Source: Lunularia cruciata (lineage: Eukaryota > Streptophyta > Marchantiopsida > Lunulariales > Lunulariaceae). Taken from it: a stretch of 64,000 nt of DNA. Under the pieces are notes generated by a model, which saw only the letters and a list, made by a program, of their open reading frames with translations, searched no databases and was not told the origin of the DNA. The translations under genes and the position numbers were made by a program. Location: positions 7,631,001 to 7,695,000 of the forward strand of contig OX419755.1 in the NCBI GenBank assembly GCA_948567375.1. The letters are read 5' to 3'. Shown here piece by piece: positions 35,270 to 47,190 of the stretch. Position 1 is the stretch's first letter, and each line of letters begins with the position of its first letter.

Positions 35270-35800
35270 AGAGAGCTTGCAATCTCAACCCTTTCCCTCA
35301 AGCTCTGATCAATGCACTATACACCTGATTGATCTTGGATCACATCAAATGTGTTTGTAGGCAAAGCCTTTGTAAATATGTAAACTACTTGCTCATTTGT
35401 ACCAAGAAAAAAAAGGATTTATCTCTCCTAGTACCTTCTCCCTAATGAAGTGATGTTGCACCTCAATGTGTTTTGTCCTAATATGAAACATGGGATTACT
35501 AGTAAGTCTAAATACTACTCTTGTTATTTGCATGATAACAATCATAGTGGAGATATATACACTAATGTCTACAAGTAACCTTCAAAGCCAAACTACCTCA
35601 CAAGAAGACAAGGATACCATAGTTTGCTTCTTTGAGGACTAGCTAATAATTGCACTTCCCAAACTAAAAGCATAGCTAGAGGTGGACCGTTTGTCCAAAG
35701 TACTCCTTGCCCAATTTGCATTTGTAAACCCACACAAGTACACACTCTTTTTGGCTAACTAAACAGTGACCAAACCAAAGCACACTAACAAGCCAAGCAC
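35270..35800 (-). pseudogene. Ty1/copia RNase H and pol end, decayed
   Basis: The minus strand, read with a few frame changes, gives the diagnostic copia RNase H: YLCGFTNANWARSTLDKRST, then SYAFSLGSAIISSSSKKQTM, SLSSCEVVWL, and finally NPMFHIRTKHIEVQHHFIRE. The catalytic Asp in the usual CDADWAG motif reads TNANWAR, so it is lost. One in-frame stop falls in the Trp of SWSSKKQ. The RT of a copia element in the same orientation lies at 42.9-43.5 kb. The pieces may be one element split by element C and the block at 35.8-38.9 kb. Confidence 0.8.
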
Positions 35801-38800
35801 ATGAAGAAACAAAAGGAATCAAACAGGTCCTATTTTCTATTCCTTACAACTCGTCATCTCTCTATTCTGTAGCATCTCCAATTGTCATTCCTTCCAAGTC
35901 TCCACTGTCCAGTAGGTCCTTCCTCGGGATTCTCCTTTCTCTTTGATATTCTGCCCCTAATGCATGTCATGTCAAATCTGACTCTTCTCTCTCAACCTGT
36001 TCTCTTATTCCTCCAGACCCTTCCTGTCCATTCATCAGCTCCTCCACAGACCTTTGTTCCTTTGAAGCCTACAGTATACTCTCCCAAAGCTTTGGAAGGC
36101 CCATGATATCGGTGATGGGTCACTGATCCGGTATGTTAGATCTTCCTGAATGCTCTGCACTGCTCTTGACATAGGTCTCTACGCCTTGTAGAAGCTCTTG
36201 ACGAATCCTGTATCGAGCTTCTATATCCAATCCTCGTATTATCTTGAGCTGAACATGACTTCTCTGGTTCAAGGAATCTCTCTCCGCATGATATAAATCA
36301 ATTTGTGAGCTGACAATGGTCCCATTTCAATACTTCACACTTGATTCTATAATCTGCTTTGCCTTCAAGTCTGTAAGGTGTGCCCTAACAATTGCTGCGG
36401 ATTCTCTACCTCACAGCAGCTTGAGAATTTGCAGATCAGCTTTCTATTTTCAGCATCCTATGGCGGCACAACTAAGTTGAAGAAGCAATCTTCTTGAATT
36501 ATCAGTTTTCTTGGTTTCATATGTTCTTTTCTTTGAGCCACATTGGGTGCTTTACATCACATACAAGCTGGTGAAGAAAATTGGACAAAAGCTATGACTA
36601 GAAGGAATCTAGCAGGAGTAGCCATTCACTTCTTCTTTTCTCCACAGCAATCAGCCTCCTTTGCATCCATACTTCTCCTTGTCGAACTCCACCAATTCTC
36701 CTGGTACAAAATGCCGTGTGCTATGTATGTTCCACCTTGCTTGTCATGTTTCCTAAATCAAAATTCCTGTCTCAACTCCTTCCCTTAGTAACTATGCCCA
36801 ACACCAAAATCAAGACCCCAGCCTCAAGAATACTCCTCTCAAGATTTTGTTCGTTCTCTTCAAAGAGGAAGTAGGAGAATGCAAGACATAGAGGCAAGGA
36901 AGGTTAGTGACCATAGAGGGGAAGGAACAAGCCAGCAATGAAGGTGGTACCATACACATCCCTTTGTTTTTCCCCTTCATTCCAACTCCTATCGATGTTC
37001 TGTCCTTCCAAATCCAAACCCTTTCAATACCTCTATGTCAACCAATCCAACCCTTTTATTTCCTCCCTATCCTTCCCTTCTTTTCTTCCTGATCATCCTC
37101 TAGTTCCCAAAGTCCTCTCGGCAATTCTCCCCTTTCCCTCCACACTCGCCCAATCCTTGGGTCTTCCTCCCTATCAACCAACTCTCCTTTGATTCTCACT
37201 ACTGCCTCTCAAAACTTCCTACCAAACCTCTATCAATCTTTCCCACATGAATTTGTGTTGGCATAATGATTTGAGTGATGGAAATGCAAGGAAGGTCTTG
37301 ACGTATCACAGAATTCAGTTGTCAGCAAAAGCTTGTTGTAGAAGAACCTGAAAAATAGAGTTATAACCAAGCAACCAGAAAGAAGACCAAAGAAAGGCAC
37401 CAAGACCTTAAAACGTCAACTCAGATTCACCCCCTCAATGGCAGATTCAGAATAAGATTTTTATTTTTTTTGAACAAAGCCACGGCCCTAAGATTCTTCC
37501 CAATTGAAGTAATTTGTAAAAGTATTTGTCCCAAAATTCCCGTCATCTCCTACTAAGCTCTTGCTAGCTCATCCAAGTTTCCTGAAAAATCCGGCTCTAT
37601 CCACATGTGCATTGCAACCTTATGATATCCTGCTCCTTGTCTTCCTTAAAGTGTCAGACCAATCCTTGAAACTTGTGACTAGGCCAATAAGCCAAAGACA
37701 AGATCACTCAAACCTCGTTCTTCACCAAATCTTGGAAGGTCAGCAGCTTTAGAATCCACTCTAGCACAAAGATCCTCATCGGCATCACATTGTGATTGCT
37801 TCTTCAAATCATTCGGGCCTCTTCAATCTCCAAACCCTTCACACTTGCAATCCATCATGACACCAATGACGTGTGAAAGTCAAGACGTCTTCATCTCTCT
37901 AGTCATAGCTGATGCTTGCTGCCTCAAGCAGAACACCAGTCCTCCCTACACGGGACAAAGAACATTGCAATTTCCAAAGAATGCGTTGCACACATCTCCT
38001 CCACATATGCCAAATCTACTCCCCTTCCTTCCGGGCAACAAAAGCCACTCCCAACATTGATCCTTCCAAATTACTCAACATTCCCGCTCCACTACCTCTA
38101 TTTCTCTCCCATTTATTGCTTCTCTTCTTTCATCTCTCTCCGTTCTCCCCGAAACCTCCCTCACTATCTATCTCTTGCAAACATTTATCCTCTTTCCTTC
38201 TCTCCTGGCTTTGATTTCCTTTGATATTGCTTTTCTTGTTTCCTGAACTCTCTGCAAAAGATCCCTCAAAAAAATAAAAATAAAACACTCTGCTTTTGTT
38301 TGATTTCACCCTTATCACTTTTCTGTCCCAGTGATTTTCTTCCCTTCTCCCCCAAAACCCTTTTGATAATTTCATTTCTCCCTTCACTGTCCCTTCCACA
38401 CTCCTCAATTATTGTCCTTTCCTGTCTCTTTAATTCTCCCAAAAACTCTTGTCTCTTCTTCAAAGTCCTTTCTCTATCTTCTCCCCACGACACATTTCTT
38501 CCTCAGTCACCCAAAACTCCTTTGAAAACCCTATGATCTCCCAAAACATCTCCTTCCTCTAGGAATTTCACTTCCTACCTCTTTCAAAACCCTACGCTTC
38601 CTTTTCCAAAATCTTGGTTGCTTTTGCTAAATTCCCAAAACCCTCTGCTACTACCGCTAACTAAAATACTCTTGAGACCTCAATATCATAAACAAACTCC
38701 AATGATTAAGTGACATGCAAATAACCCTGAGTTTATGTGACATTAAAGAAAATCCACCACTCAATTTCCTCACTCCCTTAACACAAGAGAAAATCCTTGA

Positions 38801-38930
38801 GCTTATAGGAACGCAAAACAACTATCGGTTTCACCATAACATAAACCCTTGAGTTCACTAACATGAAAACCTCACACCAAATGGCACCAATACTACGTGT
38901 AGATTACTTCCCCAACAACAACGCCTATTG
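35801..38930. other. Pyrimidine-skewed block without identified genes
   Basis: Roughly 36900-38660 is strikingly rich in C and T on the plus strand (long runs of tcc, ctt, cct). This creates spurious Pro/Ser/Leu/Phe-rich open frames on plus (36907-37192, 37845-38224, 38300-38536) and Lys/Glu/Arg-rich ones on minus (38130-38493). No domain or repeat relation was recognised. The inserted block separates copia RNase H from copia RT. Confidence 0.5.
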
Positions 38931-39052
38931 GGAGCTTGATTAGTTCCAATGGGATTGAAGGATAGACCTATACAAGTTTGCTTCACTTGCAAGGTATGAT
39001 ATCTAATCGGGATTGTAGGATTTTGGTTAATTTTGGAAGTTTAAAGAATTGA

Positions 39053-40580
39053 ATGTCTAAGCAAGTAGCAAAGGAATTGGGTATTCCTATCAAGCCAGTG
39101 ATTGGAAGGAGATTGATGATAGCGGATGGTAGAAAGGGTTCTACATTCCGTACCTCACATCCTATTACTTTTAAGATTGGGAAAGAGTATTTGGAGTGTA
39201 TGAGGTTTGTAGTGGCACCTCTACACTATGATGTCATTCTAGGACTACCTTGGCTTGAACATCATAAGGTTCAATTTGATTGGACAACAAATTCAAGTAC
39301 AACACCAAGGTAAGAAATTCCAATTAGGTTATCTGGCACCTCTGAGTAAGACACCTAAGAATAGTCAGTCCCAAGATGGGAAGTTTGTCGAGAAGGTAGC
39401 CATAGAGCATGCCTTGAAGAGAGAGGAGCCCCAAGATGGGAAGTTTGCCAAGAAGGCAACCATGGAGCAAGGTTTGAAGAGAGATGAGTCCCTAGATGGG
39501 AAGTTTGTTAGTGAAGTAGCCATAGAGCAAGCTTTGGAGGAAGAGAAGTCAGTTTTTGCGGTGTGGATCAAGCCAATTACACAAGGACAATCTAAGGAGA
39601 GCCGAGAGGCTCATCAAGAAATTTTTGATCAGCTAGTTCAGGAGTTTGCGGACTTGTTTCCGGATGATCCGCCAAAGGGATTACCCTCCGATCGTGGTAT
39701 GCCCTTCAAGATTGAGTTATTGCCAAGGAGTACTCTAGTAAGTCCACCAATCTATCGGCTCTCACCAAACGAGTTGAAGGAGTTGCGAACAACACTTATG
39801 GAGTTGTTGGAAAAGGACTTCATACAACATAATACCTCTCCTTAGGGAGCACCGGTAATATTTGTTCCAAAGAAGGATAGAGGACTTCATTTCTGTATTG
39901 ATTATCGTGGGCTCAATAAGCAAACAATGAAGAATGCATATTCCTTGCCTTGGCTTGATGACTTGCTTGATCAATTGAGTAGAGCACAATGCTTTTCCAA
40001 GCTGGATCTTTGCAGCGGCTACTGGCAAATCCCCATTGATAGGGAGGATGTGCAAAAGATGGTCTTTCATACAAGGTATGGGCATTTTGAGTGAGAGTTC
40101 TACCTTTTGGGCTCACTAATGCTCCAACAATCTTCATGGATTAGATGCATCAGGTGTTGGATGGACTATTGGATTGGTATATGGTGGTGTTCTTGGATGA
40201 TATCTTATGTATAGCAAGACAGAGGAAGAACACATGAATCACATACAAGAAGTCCTAAGACAACTATGACAATGGAAATTTTACTGCAAGAAGTTGGAGT
40301 GTGCCTTTTGGCAAAAGGAAGTTACCTTCTTGGAGCACAAGATCTCATCGGAGGGGATCAAGATGGAAGAGGAGAAATTAAGTCCATTATTGATTGGCCT
40401 ACTCCAAGGGATAATATAGAAGTATGGGCATTTAATGGATTGGCCAGTTTTTACCAACGGTTCATCCATTATTATGCTCATGTGGCTGCACCATTGACTG
40501 ACTTCTTGGAGAAGGACTCAAGCTTTCAATGGACCACCAAGCACAAAGAAGCATTCTAGAAGTTGAAACATATGGTGTCT
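39053..40580 (+). pseudogene. Element C protease and reverse transcriptase
   Basis: 39053-39313 is protease, from just after the active site to HYDVILGLPWLEHHKVQFDW. 39255-39845 is the linker with four imperfect copies of an about 20-residue unit (DGKFVEKVAIEHALKREE-like), then the RT N terminus (LPSDRGMPFKIELLPRSTLV, SPPIYRLSPNELKEL). RT continues in other frames: [16 protein letters not shown] at about 39880-39930, then VVFLDDIL at about 40175-40205 with both catalytic Asp residues present but a frameshift directly after. 40266-40559 carries the connection domain (YQRFIHYYAHVAAPL). Confidence 0.85.
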
Positions 40581-42521
40581 TCAAGGCCCATTCTTCAACC
40601 GTATGATCATCAACTACCCTATGTGGTTGATTTTGATGCTTCTAACTTTGCAATTAGAGTCATGTTGCAACAAGAATTCTCAGATGGACTACATCCCATT
40701 TCCTTTGTGTCTCACTAACTCAATACGGCTGAAAGAAACTACTCTGCTCAAGATCGAGAACAACTTGGGATGGTATATGCCACCAAGGTATGGAGGAATA
40801 ACCTCTTGGGGAAAATATGATCATCCAAATTGATCACAAACCATTGTTGCAAACCTTACATTTGGAATACATGAAGAGTCGACATCATTGATGGGAGGAA
40901 TAACTCCAATTGTTTGACATCAAACTTGAGTACAAACTAGGTCGGTTCCACATCATCCCTGATGCTTTATCACAAAGACCTGATTTGAAGTCTCTTCTTC
41001 TCATCAAAATGACAATTACAACGGTATCAATTGACTCCAAGGTCCAAAATGAGTTTCAATCAGCTCTACAACAAGATCCCTTCTTCCAAATGGTACATGG
41101 TTGCCTTATAGCATGAGACAAGGAGTACAACACCTTCTCCATCAAGGAGGGCCTTCTATTCCATGAGGACCGGATCTATGTTCTAGCCAAATGTGATCTT
41201 TGACTTGTGTGCCTTCAAGAAGCCCATGATTTACCCAGAGATGGTCACATTGTGTAGACAAGACCTTGGGTACCCTCCAACCCCAATGGTGGTGGCCCAA
41301 CATGACACAAGATGTTCAAGAATTTTTCCAATCTTGTGAGAGTTGCCAATGTGACAAGGCCAGTAACCAGAAGCCAAGTGGACTCCTTCAACCACTCGCC
41401 ATTCCATCTGCTCAATGGGAGCATATGAGCTTGGATCTCATCACATCCTTGCCCAAGACAAAGCAAGGCCACACAACAATCATGGTGTTGGTGGATAAGC
41501 TAAGTAAGAAAATCCACTTAGCACCTACTTGTGATACCGTGGATGCTCCAACCTTAGCACAAAGCTACTTTTACAATGTCTTCAAACATCATGGGATGCC
41601 ATGTGTACTCATCTCCGACCGTGATCCTTGATTTACTGGGAAGTTTTAGCAAGAACTTCTAGATACTCGGGACCAAGCTTGCTTTGTCCACGGCCTATCA
41701 TCCTCAAACTGATGGACAAACCAAATGTGCAAATCCTATATTAGAGGATAGTTGCGTGCCTTTGTCAATATCTACCATACCAATTGGGATGGATGTCTTG
41801 CAATTGCAGAATTTGCCTACAACAATTCCAAACAAGAAAGCACCAGATTTTCTCCTTTCTTTCTCAATTTTAGCCAAGATCCGCTTGTTCCAAATTCTCT
41901 TATTGCTTCCCCTCCATCTCAAGTTCCTCATACTTCAACATTCTTGACCATTATATCCCAATCTCTCCAACAAGCCAAATCTCACCTCCTTATTGCTCAG
42001 AATTGTCAAAACAATATGCGGACCACCATTGTCATGATCTCACCTTTGAAGTCGGTGATAAAGTCATTTTATCCTCTAGTAACCTCCCTCTCCCACTTGA
42101 TACCCAAGTTTGTAAACTTGCCCCTAATTAGATAGGACCTTTTGATGTCACCCAAATTGTCTCTCTTGTTGCTTATCAACTTGCCTTACCTTGTCATATG
42201 CATATCCATCTTGTCTTTCATATTTCCAAGTTGAAACCCCTTGTTCCTAACCCCTCTTCCTTTTCCTCTTGAGTCCAACCTCCCCTTCCTCATGTCCCTA
42301 TCAATGATCATGAGGAGTACAAAGTTGATCGTATCCTTGCACGTCACCATATTCAACAAGATCATCGACAACATATGGAGTACAAGGTCTTTTGGAAAGG
42401 GTATCCCCTTCATGATGCTACATGGGAACCTCTTTCTCACCTCCAGAATGCACATATGGCCATCCAGGAGTTCAAAGCTTCATTAGCGAAGAGGACGTCA
42501 CCAACTAGCGGTGGGGGAATA
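40560..42521 (+). pseudogene. Element C RNase H, integrase and chromodomain
   Basis: RNase H is broken (about 40600-40960, with a decayed DFDASNFAIRVML and HYPSQRPDL-like end IPDALSQRPDL at about 40945-40985). Integrase zinc domain and core are in one open stretch 41266-41631: CESCQCDKASNQKPSGLLQP, then MSLDLITSLPKT (first Asp), then VLISDRDP (second Asp). The core continues at 41752-42135 in another frame. The chromodomain at 42375-42520 reads EYKVFWKGYPLHDATWEP, preceded at about 42310-42340 by EEYKVDRILA. Confidence 0.85.
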
Positions 42522-42666
42522 TGTAAAAATATGGAGTTTAGCGACAAAGTTAGTAGGGCTAACAAAGTAGCAAATAATAAAAATTAGCCTACAATATTAT
42601 GGAAGTATCTAGGAAGCTTCTTAGGAAGCTTCCCAACTAGCTTAGCTTGCACCTCAAGTAAATTGC

Positions 42667-42679
42667 TTCTAGAAGCTTC
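42667..42679. promoter_or_regulatory. Perfect three-unit heat-shock-element-like site
   Basis: TTCTAGAAGCTTC with exact TTC-nn-GAA-nn-TTC spacing, about 145 bp upstream of the TATA-like box in the element C LTR. Confidence 0.5.
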
Positions 42680-42821
42680 CAACTAGCTTAGCTTGCATGC
42701 CAAGTAGGCGGCTTTTAGAAGAAAGCTTCTTGAGAAGCTTCCTGATTAACTTGGCTTGCACTCTAAGAAAGAGGCTTGAGGAAAATTCTTGAGAAGCTTC
42801 TCAAGGGCCTTGTATGCTACC

Positions 42822-42829
42822 CATAAATA
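42822..42829 (+). promoter_or_regulatory. TATA-like box of the element C LTR
   Basis: CATAAATA in the context acccataaataccaaag, directly downstream of the last GAAGCTTC palindrome. It marks a likely U3/R boundary region. The element B LTR lacks this segment. Confidence 0.4.
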
Positions 42830-42939
42830 CCAAAGCCAAAGCTCATGCTAGACATTCAGAGTTTTCTCTCATTCAAGTGTCCCAATGTGAGCTTCCATTC
42901 TCCTATTTCTCTCCTCGGTCTTGGTCTTTAACAATACCA

Positions 42940-44300
42940 TACTTGGCAACCATGTCAATAGCATATTGTCATTGTAATAGCCACATATCTTTACCATCCT
43001 TGATGAACCTTAACTCCCTAGGTCCTTCATTTTGAACTCAACTACAACCTACACTTAATTTTCTAAATTTGCTTCTTACAACTCCCACTCAATATCAAAT
43101 CATACACATGGATTATAATGACAATACGAGAATTTTTTGTACTCAATACATAGATTGAGGAGCTTGATTTTTGCACTTTGTACCTGAATGCCTACAAGAT
43201 ACCAATGACCTTACCATACCAAGCTCTAAGAGCTTGCTTGAGTCCATATAAGACCTTCTACAACTTACACACTAGAGTTAGAGATCTTAGGTCTCCATAA
43301 CCAAGTGGGTAAACCATATACACCTCTTCTTGAAGATCTCTATTCAAGAAGACATTCTTCATATCCATCTGATGCAACTTCCACTGCTTACTTGTTGCTA
43401 TTGCTACCATTGTTTGAATAGATAGTGATGTCAATGCCCTCTGAGAACTTAGCAATTTCTCAACATAAGGATACCTTGCACTATGCTATTACTCAAGGGA
43501 AAGCTATAGATCCTCAATCCATTGATTTCCTCCAAGTGATTATGTATATCTATAGCAAACTATACCGAAAACACTTGATGTTACTATAGGCCACACTTTC
43601 TTAAGAGTGTGTAAGGTTTTGCCTTCCAAAGTACTCATGTTGGAAAGATATGATGGTGTTTTTTGGAAAGATCATGTGCACAATTGTGTGCCATTCTACC
43701 ACACAAACATTGATGGCACTATAGATACAAGCTTTGCAATTGTACATGTAACACATCACCTCTTTCTAAAGTGTACCTTTTATCTTTTAACTTGTAGAAC
43801 TTAACCAAGAAGAGTGTAGAAATAGTCAATCAATAATGAAGATGGGAAGTAGATGATTAATTATCTTCCATCCCACACCATCAAGGGCAAAGATGTTATG
43901 AGAGAACTAGTAGCATAGATCTAGATAATGAGCACAAAGCGTGGCTCTTTGAAGAGGAAGGTTATCAAACAAGAGAACCTTTGATGAAGGAACCCTTTGC
44001 ATTGGGATATCTTTGTCCTAAAGAGAGACCTTTGCCTTAGGATGGCCTTCAGCCAAAAAAGCCATTTGGTCTAATAGTTCCTTAGCTTGAAGTTTCACAA
44101 ATAAATATGGCACCATTAGATCAAGAACCATAATTAATGACCGTTTGATTATACTAACCACTCACATATGCAAGTAGCGATTGCTCACCAAAAGACATGC
44201 TTGTCAAATTTTCATAATGGTTAGGCCAGCACCTTAAAATATCCACTTGGGGCTTGGATCCTCTTCAATTTTTTGCAGAATCAACCCAAGCAAGACCTAT
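42940..44300 (-). pseudogene. Ty1/copia reverse transcriptase, decayed
   Basis: The open stretch 43258-43455 on minus reads RALTSLSIQTMVAIATSKQW, then KLHQMDMKNVFLNRDLQEEV (the copia RT motif W-x-x-x-x-MDVKTAFLNGDL) and YMVYPLGYGD. It continues at about 43195-43260 with VLYGLKQALRAWY, and near 43090-43130 with VIIIHVYDLILSGS, a decayed YVDD box. From 43.5 to 44.3 kb the minus strand has copia-like scraps but no firm motif. It stops at the element C LTR edge. Confidence 0.75.
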
Positions 44301-44419
44301 TGCGTTTTCCCACCCTTGACAATAATTTTTTACTTAGACATTCAAAATTGCAAGAGAGTGTGTCTATGTGAGGAGGATTAGGAAGTGAGAAGAAAAGTGG
44401 GGATGATAAGAAGAAAATG

Positions 44420-45866
44420 GAAAAAGAAGTGAATGCTCCTAGTACACCAATGTGGTACATACATTTTTCATTTTTGACAAGTTTTATAAAAGAAGTGTAT
44501 TGTTGAAGCTGAATTATAGCCTAATGAAGAAGAAAAAAGAAGAATTATGTATTTGGAGTAGACTCAAAGAAGTCAACTTCATGTTTGAGGAAGAAGGACT
44601 TGGGTCGGACTTACACAATGGTCGACCCAAAGTAAGGTTACCTTGCATCAGGATAATCAACCCCACCCAAAGAAACTATAACAACATTTCTTTGGGTCAT
44701 GCAAAACAAGAAGGTACCATTCATAGAAAATGGTTACTTTGGGAGGATGAAAGTTGAGAACAATAGGAAACAAACACATAGAATCTATGAGTGTCAATTG
44801 CAAATTGATTGAAGAATGCATGCCCAAGGGAGCACTATAAAATTAAGACTTCATCAAGGAAGTTATGAAATGTCATGAAGATATCCTATTCCTATAAGCA
44901 ATTGTCCCAAAGGAATGTGAATCACAAGGCCAAATAAGAGTTTGATTTTCCAAAGACATGAGTGAGTTAGAATCACATGTCTTGGAGAGGGGATAGTGTT
45001 CAAACAACCCAAAATTTGTGAGCGCATGATGCTAAGAAAGAGTGTAGGAAGAGCTCCTCACTTGTAGTGAGGAATCCTATAATTTGGAGGTTGGATGTAA
45101 TGGCAAGGATCAAAATCTTGAGTAGACTTTGGATCACATTTTTGACCTAGAACTCAAATTTGAGTTTTCTTGAGTTTGTGGCAAAGATACCAGTAATTGT
45201 GAAGATGGCCCCAAAGCAAAGGGGAAGAGAGGCAATCCGGCTTAATGGACTGAGTCAAATTGGAGATTAGTTCTAGGGAAGGAAGTTGGAGATGTGGCCT
45301 GAGTCATCTTCTATCAGAAGGGTTGATTCTTTGGAAGAAACCACTGAAGTGAGAAATACCTTTAGCACTCCTTGTACCAACAATGGATATAAGGTGGATA
45401 CATATCAGGACCCAATGAGATGAAGTATCATCTGGGCCTTGATGGTGATGTTCAAACCCAAGCGCACCATGTACATGACAAAGAACCAAGCATTATTCTT
45501 GCACCATATGTTCATAGGAGAGAAAGTGAATAGTGCAAAGTGTTTTCACCAACAAATGAGGCAAATGATTGTGAATTGGAGAAATAGATATGCCGTCACA
45601 CTACTTTGTGCAGATTGTAGCACATTTTTACCTAAGTTTGAACTTGCTGACTTTGGAGGAGAAACAAAGAATGGTTTCTCACTTCCACTCAAATTTGCAT
45701 CAAGATGCAGATGAGCAACATTAAAATATAATAGATTAGAAGGAATGATGAATACTTTTCTAGGACTGGGCAGTAGAAGATAGTGTCTATAGCCATTCCA
45801 AAGACAAAGAAGAAGAAGAAGAAGAAGAAGAAGAAGAAGAAGAAGAAGAAGAAGAAGAAGAAGAAG

Positions 45867-45897
<31 letters not shown>

Positions 45898-46400
45898 TAT
45901 TGCATGAGATGAGGAAGAGGAAGGTGACAAATGTGGACATGAATAATCTGTTAATTTATCTTAGAGATTGAGTAGATAGGAAAATCATTGAAATAGGAGA
46001 CAATATGAGTCTCATATTAGATCTTGTTAGATCAAAATTAGATGAACTTTGCATTGATTTGAAGGTAGGAACTAGATGCAAAGTAAATGAGGTAGGAGTG
46101 CAAGTGTATTTGGGTGAGTTTCTTGAGGCGTTTGAAGAAGTTAGAGTAGAGAAAGAGATTAATTAGTAGATTGATGACTTCAATTGCAATCTAGAATGAA
46201 AATAATATAGAAATAGAAGAAGATCTAGTTGAACCCAAAGTAGAGGAAACAATTGTAGGTAATTCATTTGTAGAAGCTGAAGTAAACGTAGACATGGAAT
46301 AGTAATAGTTTTGAGATTTGAAGGGGCAGATATGAAGAAGTGGATTGACACTTTGAATCTATAGGTTGGTAAAGTAGCAATTGAAGTGCTTTAAGTAGTT
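44420..46400 (+). repeat. Coiled-coil repeat family, copy 2 (internally deleted)
   Basis: Matches 960-2330 from acatttttcatttttgacaa at about 44460 to about 45800, then, after an (AAG)n tract, matches about 3590-3730 (for example gtagataggaa and ggagacaatatgagtctcat). Against copy 1 about 1.25 kb of the charged coiled-coil region is missing and the trinucleotide array stands in its place. Open stretches 44452-44757 and 45439-45714 have no recognised domain. Confidence 0.6.
45808..45896. repeat. (AAG)n trinucleotide array
   Basis: About 29 nearly perfect AAG units on the plus strand (poly-Lys in one frame), at the deletion junction of the repeat copy. Confidence 0.95.
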
Positions 46401-47190
46401 AGATGATTGTCTGACTGAGTGCTCCGCCTATTTAAAGGAGGCATTCATAGTGAGGTATTTTATTCAGTACTATAATTTCAAAGTTAAGTAAAGCGAAGTG
46501 TTGTAACTCAATACTCATCATTTTAGCTTAATTCCAAGTATCAATCCTATGTGTGTGTATGGGGAAGTTTGAGTTGCAATTAGTAAGTTTTGGGTGTTAG
46601 ATTATGCAGTGCTTTATGTTCATTTTGTATGTTTGATCTTGAATGAATAGCAATTAAGGTAATGCCTTGACAAATCTGTGAAGAATTGTAGTGTTGGTAG
46701 TATTATGCATTTGTGACCATAGTGTTGGATTGATGCAAAGCAGATTTGATTGAGGAAACGGTTCCTTCAATGGAAAGGTGGAACACAATTCTGAGTTAAA
46801 GTCATTTCATGGTGAAGTAGCTTTCTTTGAGAGAACTGAATCATCATAATCAAGATTGATTTGGAAAAGATTTGATGAATTGTGATTATGGGTGTTGTGA
46901 TTTATGACAAGATTTTAATCTAGTGCTTGTTACTCTCTTTTGGGTGTGGTTTCTACCCAAGAGATTAAAGAAGCAATCAAGAAGAACTATTTGTTATTTT
47001 TTGATTCATATTTACCATTTCTAACCAGTATTTCTATAGGAACAAACAATTACTTATTTATTACCGCAAAAGTAATACTTGTTGGGTTGTCACAACCAAA
47101 GAGGATGAGAAGTGCATCCAAATTCATAATCAAGGCTCCAAGATTAGTTAAATGGGGATTTCATTTGTAGCTTAGAATTAGTCCCCATCA
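46401..47190. other. Possible LTR-like segment and spacer
   Basis: Around 46410-46600 the plus strand has ctccgcctatttaaaggagg (TATA-like with a flanking short palindrome cctatttaaagg) followed by ordinary AT-rich leader-like sequence. This is the position where an LTR of the preceding repeat family might be expected. No paired copy is present in the window, so it stays unproven. Confidence 0.3.

Larger units (their letters stand above)
38932..42933 (+). mobile_element. Element C: Ty3/gypsy chromovirus of the B family, 5' truncated
   Basis: Plus-strand element, homology to B beginning at gagcttgattagttccaatg (about 38934). It lacks the 5' LTR and gag. Order: protease, linker, RT, RNase H, integrase, chromodomain, polypurine tract (gtgggggaat), 3' LTR at 42522-42933. 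It has several frame breaks but is better preserved than the other gypsy elements here. Its right LTR edge abuts the copia RT, so C inserted into that copia element or into DNA linked to it. Confidence 0.85.
42522..42933 (+). repeat. Element C 3' LTR with heat-shock-element-like arrays
   Basis: 412 bp, TGTAAAAATATGGAG ... GGTCTTTAACA. It holds about six GAAGCTTC palindromes within 200 bp (42613-42620, 42625-42632, 42672-42679, 42734-42741, 42793-42800 and a related one near 42721-42729). These are followed by a TATA-like box at 42822-42829. The internal units of about 60 bp are imperfect tandem repeats that also carry agcttgcacctcaag-type sequence. Confidence 0.85.

Noticed and set aside
36907-38536. 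Several Ser/Pro/Leu-rich open frames on plus and Lys/Glu-rich ones on minus
   Set aside because: Explained by the pyrimidine skew; no start context, domain or conservation visible.
45689-45971. Poly-Phe and poly-Lys open frames
   Set aside because: They are translations of the (AAG)n array, not genes.
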